Shown: piece by piece, positions 60,911 through 64,000 of the stretch
Layout: the number at the start of each line of letters is the position of its first letter
How positions within the stretch are numbered: position 1 is the stretch's first letter
Assembly (NCBI GenBank): GCA_029785235.1
Contig: JAFMAA010000003.1
Location: forward strand, 6,642-70,641
Direction: 5' to 3'
Origin: Nitrososphaerota archaeon
GTDB lineage: Archaea; Thermoproteota; Nitrososphaeria; Nitrososphaerales; UBA183
Length of the DNA stretch: 64,000 bases
Program-made: the position numbers and the translations under genes
Notes under the pieces: generated by a model
Told to the model about the DNA's origin: nothing
Databases searched by the model: none
The model's input: the letters and a program-made list of their open reading frames with translations, nothing else

Positions 60911-62392
60911 TCAGTAGAGGAATTTCTGATTCAGATAAGCCAACAGCCTTTCTGCATTGTACGACTCACCGAACACTTTCTCCTGAAGCTCTTTGGGCGG
61001 GTATATCGCCCCAAACCGATGGATCTTGGACCCAAGCCACTTCTTGAGCGTTCCGATGTCTCCTCCATCCAGCACCTCCTTTACTAGCGTACCTCTCCCC
61101 ATCGCGTGCCATATCATGGCAGCCACAATGTTCCCAAGGGTATATGTGGCAAAGTAGCCGAATGAACCTCCGCTCCAGTGCACGTCCTGGAGCGCGCCCT
61201 CGGCGTCATTCTTGGGTCGAATCCCCAAGTAGCTCTCGAAGGTGTCGTTCCAGACCTCTGGGATTTCAGCAACAGCCACCTCGCCTCCGATTATCTTCTT
61301 CTCGACTTCGTACCTCACTGCAGTGTGGAAGTTGTAGGTCAGCTCATCCGCATCCACCCTGATGACGCTCTTCCTGACTGTGTTGAAATACAGGTAGAGC
61401 TGTTCTGCGTCGTACCCCTCTACGAAAGAAAGGTTCTGTTTCAGCATGGGGTGGATCAGTTTGACGAATCCTCTGCTCCTCCCTACGACGTTCTCCCAGA
61501 ACCTAGACTGAGACTCATGCATCCCATATGATGCCCCGTCGGCGACTGGCGTGTATGCAAGCTTCGCACCCAGCCCTAGACCATAGATAGCATGACCACT
61601 CTCATGGATTGTCGAGTAGAGGGACGCCTTGAAGTCTTTCCCCTCATACCTGGTAGTAATCCTCACGTCGTCCGGTGCGATTTGCGTCGTGAACGGATGG
61701 GTCGAGACGTCCATCCGGAATCTGGCCATGGGCATCTGCAGGAGCTTGAGGACCTCTTCGTTCACCTTTCCCATGGCTGCAGTGTCATAGGTGACCGCCT
61801 CCAGCGGGTGCTTCGAAGGGTACATGCCGTTGGCTGCCACCTTCTTGAGGAGTCTCTTGCTCTCCGGTATCAGTACCGCGTAGACCCTGTCTGCGTCGTT
61901 CACCGTGAACCCTTCTTCATAAAGATCGAGCAGGGCATTGTATGGGTGCTTCTCATAGCCCAGCTTGTCGGCCACCCTCCTCTCGAGCTCGACAATCCTC
62001 TCAAGGTGAGGCTTGAAGATTCGGAAGTCGGACTTCTCGCGGGCGGTCCGCCATACGACGGTCGCTTCCGTGGTCTCTCTCTGGATTGCGTCTACCAGCT
62101 CCGGTGGAATCTTCAAGAAATAGTCTATGCTCCTCGTTAGTACCCGCACAACTCCTTTCTCCACGTCATCTAAGTCCCTTGCTTTCTCCGCCTTCTTCAC
62201 CAGGGCTTCCAGCCCAACGGTTGAATTCTGGACCATCATGGCAAGCTGACCAGACGCAATCCCTCTTGCCTTCGCCCCGGCTTCGGGCATGTGAGTCTCC
62301 GTGTCCCATCCGAGGACGGCCATAGAGTGACCCAGAGCCCACACCTTATGGTATTTCTCCAAGATTTCTCTGACTACAGGATTCTGAGCCAA
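60911..62392 (-). CDS. M32-family carboxypeptidase (Taq type)
   Basis: A 493-residue helical zinc metallopeptidase. The zinc motif is His263-Glu-Ser-Gly-His267 in STIHESGHAIYGLG, with GMHESQSRFWENVVGRS (the HES/GQ-type motif) and IRVDADELTYNFHTAVRYE downstream as further M32 signatures. It trims residues from the C-terminus of peptides. Length is typical. It is monocistronic. Confidence 0.95.
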   Translation of the reverse strand: MAQNPVVREILEKYHKVWALGHSMAVLGWDTETHMPEAGAKARGIASGQLAMMVQNSTVGLEALVKKAEKARDLDDVEKGVVRVLTRSIDYFLKIPPELVDAIQRETTEATVVWRTAREKSDFRIFKPHLERIVELERRVADKLGYEKHPYNALLDLYEEGFTVNDADRVYAVLIPESKRLLKKVAANGMYPSKHPLEAVTYDTAAMGKVNEEVLKLLQMPMARFRMDVSTHPFTTQIAPDDVRITTRYEGKDFKASLYSTIHESGHAIYGLGLGAKLAYTPVADGASYGMHESQSRFWENVVGRSRGFVKLIHPMLKQNLSFVEGYDAEQLYLYFNTVRKSVIRVDADELTYNFHTAVRYEVEKKIIGGEVAVAEIPEVWNDTFESYLGIRPKNDAEGALQDVHWSGGSFGYFATYTLGNIVAAMIWHAMGRGTLVKEVLDGGDIGTLKKWLGSKIHRFGAIYPPKELQEKVFGESYNAERLLAYLNQKFLY

Positions 62393-62476
62393 AGTTGTTC
62401 CAACGGTCCGTCTCCCAGGCTTTTATGTTTGCCAGGTCTGGAAAGGTTCTAGTCAAGGCAGGAGTAATGTGCTGGT

Positions 62477-63022
62477 ATGACACCTGAAGACCAGGAGACT
62501 TGGAAGAGAGCGCTCATTCGGTTCAGGCAAGAGAAGGATGAATTTTTCAGGTCAGATCCTAGCTCGCCCTTGCCCCAAGAGACTAGGCTCGTCTTTCCTG
62601 GCCTAAACCACTTCGACCCTGACTATCGATATCGATTCGAAGTGAGGCTGCAGAGGTCCCACAGCCCCGAGGGGGTGATTATGGGAACCAGCAAGGGGAC
62701 CCGCCAGCTCTTCAACAAGGTGGGACACTTCGACCTGTCGATGGGAGGAGAGAACTTCAGGGTCAGCGCTTACCAGTCTGCTGAGCGCCTTGAATCCACC
62801 CTGTTCATCCCATTCAGAGATGCGACCTCGGGGAAGGAGAGCTATGCGGCTGCCCGCTATCTGGACCTGGATGTTGAGCACGATGATGAGTACGTGGTCG
62901 ACTTTAACTACGCGTACAACCCATATTGCGCTTATTCCGACGGCTACGTCTGCCCCCTCCCACCGCAGGAGAACTGGCTCAAGATCGCAGTGAAAGCAGG
63001 CGAGCGGAAGCTCCACGGCTGA
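62477..63022 (+). CDS. DUF1684-family protein
   Basis: A 181-residue protein with the family's second-half signature: YAAARYLDLDVEHDDEYVVD, then FNYAYNPYCAYSDGYVCPLP and PPQENWLKIAVKAGER. The first half has a helical start (ETWKRALIRFRQEKDEFFRS) and a strand region (YRFEVRLQRS). The function of DUF1684 is not established. It is a single gene between two minus-strand genes. Confidence 0.88.
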   Translation: MTPEDQETWKRALIRFRQEKDEFFRSDPSSPLPQETRLVFPGLNHFDPDYRYRFEVRLQRSHSPEGVIMGTSKGTRQLFNKVGHFDLSMGGENFRVSAYQSAERLESTLFIPFRDATSGKESYAAARYLDLDVEHDDEYVVDFNYAYNPYCAYSDGYVCPLPPQENWLKIAVKAGERKLHG

Positions 63023-63099
63023 CTATCCGTGGCTTCGCTCGGTTCCGCCAAGATGCGCCGACCAGTGGGCCTGCCCGCCATGCCCTGCGGACTCTCGCA

Positions 63100-64000
63100 T
63101 CAGTAGATCATCATGTCACTGATGCGCAGCTTCTTCCCCTGATCCAGGAAGCGGGGTCTTTGGAGCCCTGCCATTCTCGCTTGCCCGACCGACCAGAGCT
63201 GAGCCAGGAACACGCAGTGGAAGAAGAGTTCTGTACTCGTCCTTCCCTGCGCAGGGGCGACACGGGCAACGTACCCGTTATTACGAAGCGCCGTTGCGAG
63301 TTTCGTCGACATTCCTGAACCGTCAAAATGGCCGAACACGTTGACAGCGTCGCCCTTCCTGAGTGAGAAGAGCTCCAAATGGCTGAACTCTTCGAGCAAC
63401 TCGCCGTGAGCGCAGGCGCCGAGGAGCTCGTATACCTTGGCTGCGGCATAGAGGGCAGCTGGATATGCCAGTGAGTTGCCGAGGAGATATGTGACGCCTC
63501 CCCCTAGTGAGAACTCAACGTTCTCCTCTTTCGCCGCCCTTAGGACCCTTGCGAAGTCACAGGGTAGGCGCCCCCCAACCATGACCAGCACCGCAAGGGC
63601 GGAGAGGCTGAATGACAGGATACCGGGTGTCTTTGGCACATATCTCATGGGGATTTTGAATGTCTTGCTCACTTGCTCCACTAGAGGGCTTCCTTCGTCC
63701 GCCGTCAGGGCGGCGGTGCTCCTCGCTTCGGACTTGACCGCCTTTGCTGCGTAGACGTTGGATGCGGTCCTCCCTGACGCAGAGATGAAGAAGACGTCCT
63801 TCCCTCTGGCAATCCTTGGGTCGCTCGCCAGGCTGTAGGGGTCAACGGCCAGGCACTTCCCTCCCGACGCGTAGAACCCCACAAGGGCGGCGGCGTAGGA
63901 GTCCCCTGCACCCACGAAGACGGATCCCACAGGCGCTTCAGGGAGCTCTTCTCCAGAGAAAGCTTCGAGCGCGCGAACCTGCCCATCAATTTCGGCGAGG
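63100..64000 (-). CDS. SIS-domain phosphosugar-binding protein, partial at its 5' end
   Basis: About 300 residues run off the right edge; the frame stays open through 64000 (reading LAEIDGQVRALEAFSGEELP before VGSVFVGAGDSYAAALVGFY). Two SIS units are visible: the first with VGAGDSYAAA and FFISASGRTASNVYAAK, the second with YLLGNSLAYPAALYAAAKVYE and HGELLEEFSHLELFSLRKGD. This is the layout of GlmS-type isomerase domains or archaeal phosphoglucose/phosphomannose isomerases. GTG 63930 is not accepted as a start because the upstream sequence is coding-like. Confidence 0.82.
   Translation of the reverse strand, partial: LAEIDGQVRALEAFSGEELPEAPVGSVFVGAGDSYAAALVGFYASGGKCLAVDPYSLASDPRIARGKDVFFISASGRTASNVYAAKAVKSEARSTAALTADEGSPLVEQVSKTFKIPMRYVPKTPGILSFSLSALAVLVMVGGRLPCDFARVLRAAKEENVEFSLGGGVTYLLGNSLAYPAALYAAAKVYELLGACAHGELLEEFSHLELFSLRKGDAVNVFGHFDGSGMSTKLATALRNNGYVARVAPAQGRTSTELFFHCVFLAQLWSVGQARMAGLQRPRFLDQGKKLRISDMMIY

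Noticed and set aside
1..64000. tRNA, rRNA, CRISPR arrays, insertion sequences and att sites
   Set aside because: I looked for T-loop signatures (GTTCRAnnC), spaced direct repeats, transposase motifs and terminal inverted repeats. Matches such as those near 24540, 37558 and 54012 lie in genes or lack a cloverleaf. A covariance-model scan would be decisive.

Overview
The window is archaeal chromosome, by eye clearly above 55% G+C. Evidence for an archaeon: the two-subunit-type primase PriS beside a GINS subunit, PCNA, TFS, Rpo11/RpoL, exosome Csl4, Nop10, eIF2-alpha, S27e, L44e, Dph2, the STT3/AglB oligosaccharyltransferase, an archaeal GHMP shikimate kinase, ADH synthase plus DHQ synthase II, and a Bat-type HTH regulator. 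Most monocistronic genes have a TATA-like box about 25-30 bases before the start codon, so most messages look leaderless. The gene set best fits the TACK branch, probably a soil or sediment relative of Nitrososphaeria/Thaumarchaeota. That placement is inference; no rRNA or tRNA gene is visible.

Layout. 1-2.6 kb: decayed sequence, an acetamidase/formamidase and prephenate dehydratase. 2.7-4.2 kb: archaeal asparagine synthetase A divergent from an Lrp/AsnC regulator, with a palindrome between their promoters. 4.3-15.6 kb: one 11-gene operon, lysC-asd-aroA'-aroB'-aroD-aroE-aroK-aroA-aroC-(chorismate mutase/aminotransferase fusion)-tyrA. It runs from aspartate through aspartate semialdehyde to chorismate, prephenate and tyrosine precursors. 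It is preceded by a 20-codon reading frame whose last 11 codons hold two Trp, three Phe and one Tyr, followed by two mutually exclusive hairpins, one of which buries the lysC Shine-Dalgarno. 15.6-22 kb: the converging trpEGDCFBA operon.

22-32 kb: SRPBCC protein, rhomboid protease, damaged low-molecular-weight phosphatase, aldo/keto reductase, PoxB-like enzyme, a KaiC-like protein, small membrane and zinc proteins, topoisomerase IA and CofE. 32-36 kb: GcvT, GcvH and AglB. 36-47 kb: mostly information processing (Nop10, eIF2-alpha, S27e, L44e, PCNA, PriS, GINS, TFS, RpoL, Csl4, Dph2), interrupted by an amidase, a sulfurtransferase and an H-protein-like/TusA-like fusion. 47-54 kb: ABC ATPase pseudogene, DUF998 protein, two MFS transporters, a SET-domain protein, a class II aldolase, a prenyl diphosphate synthase and a 1-kb decayed stretch. 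54-64 kb: SDR, a bactofilin-like beta-solenoid protein with a winged-helix partner, a DUF1059 remnant, a threonine-dehydratase-like enzyme, a Bat-type regulator, thioredoxin, M32 carboxypeptidase, DUF1684 protein and a SIS-domain gene that runs off the right end.

Three points stand out. The first is the aromatic leader peptide and SD-sequestering hairpin ahead of the aro operon. The second is repeated use of CTG as the apparent start codon, three times as a CTGA overlap with the upstream stop and once free-standing. The third is a set of unusual fusions: chorismate mutase with aminotransferase, and an H-like domain lacking the lipoyl lysine with a TusA-like domain. No CRISPR array, insertion sequence or attachment site was found.
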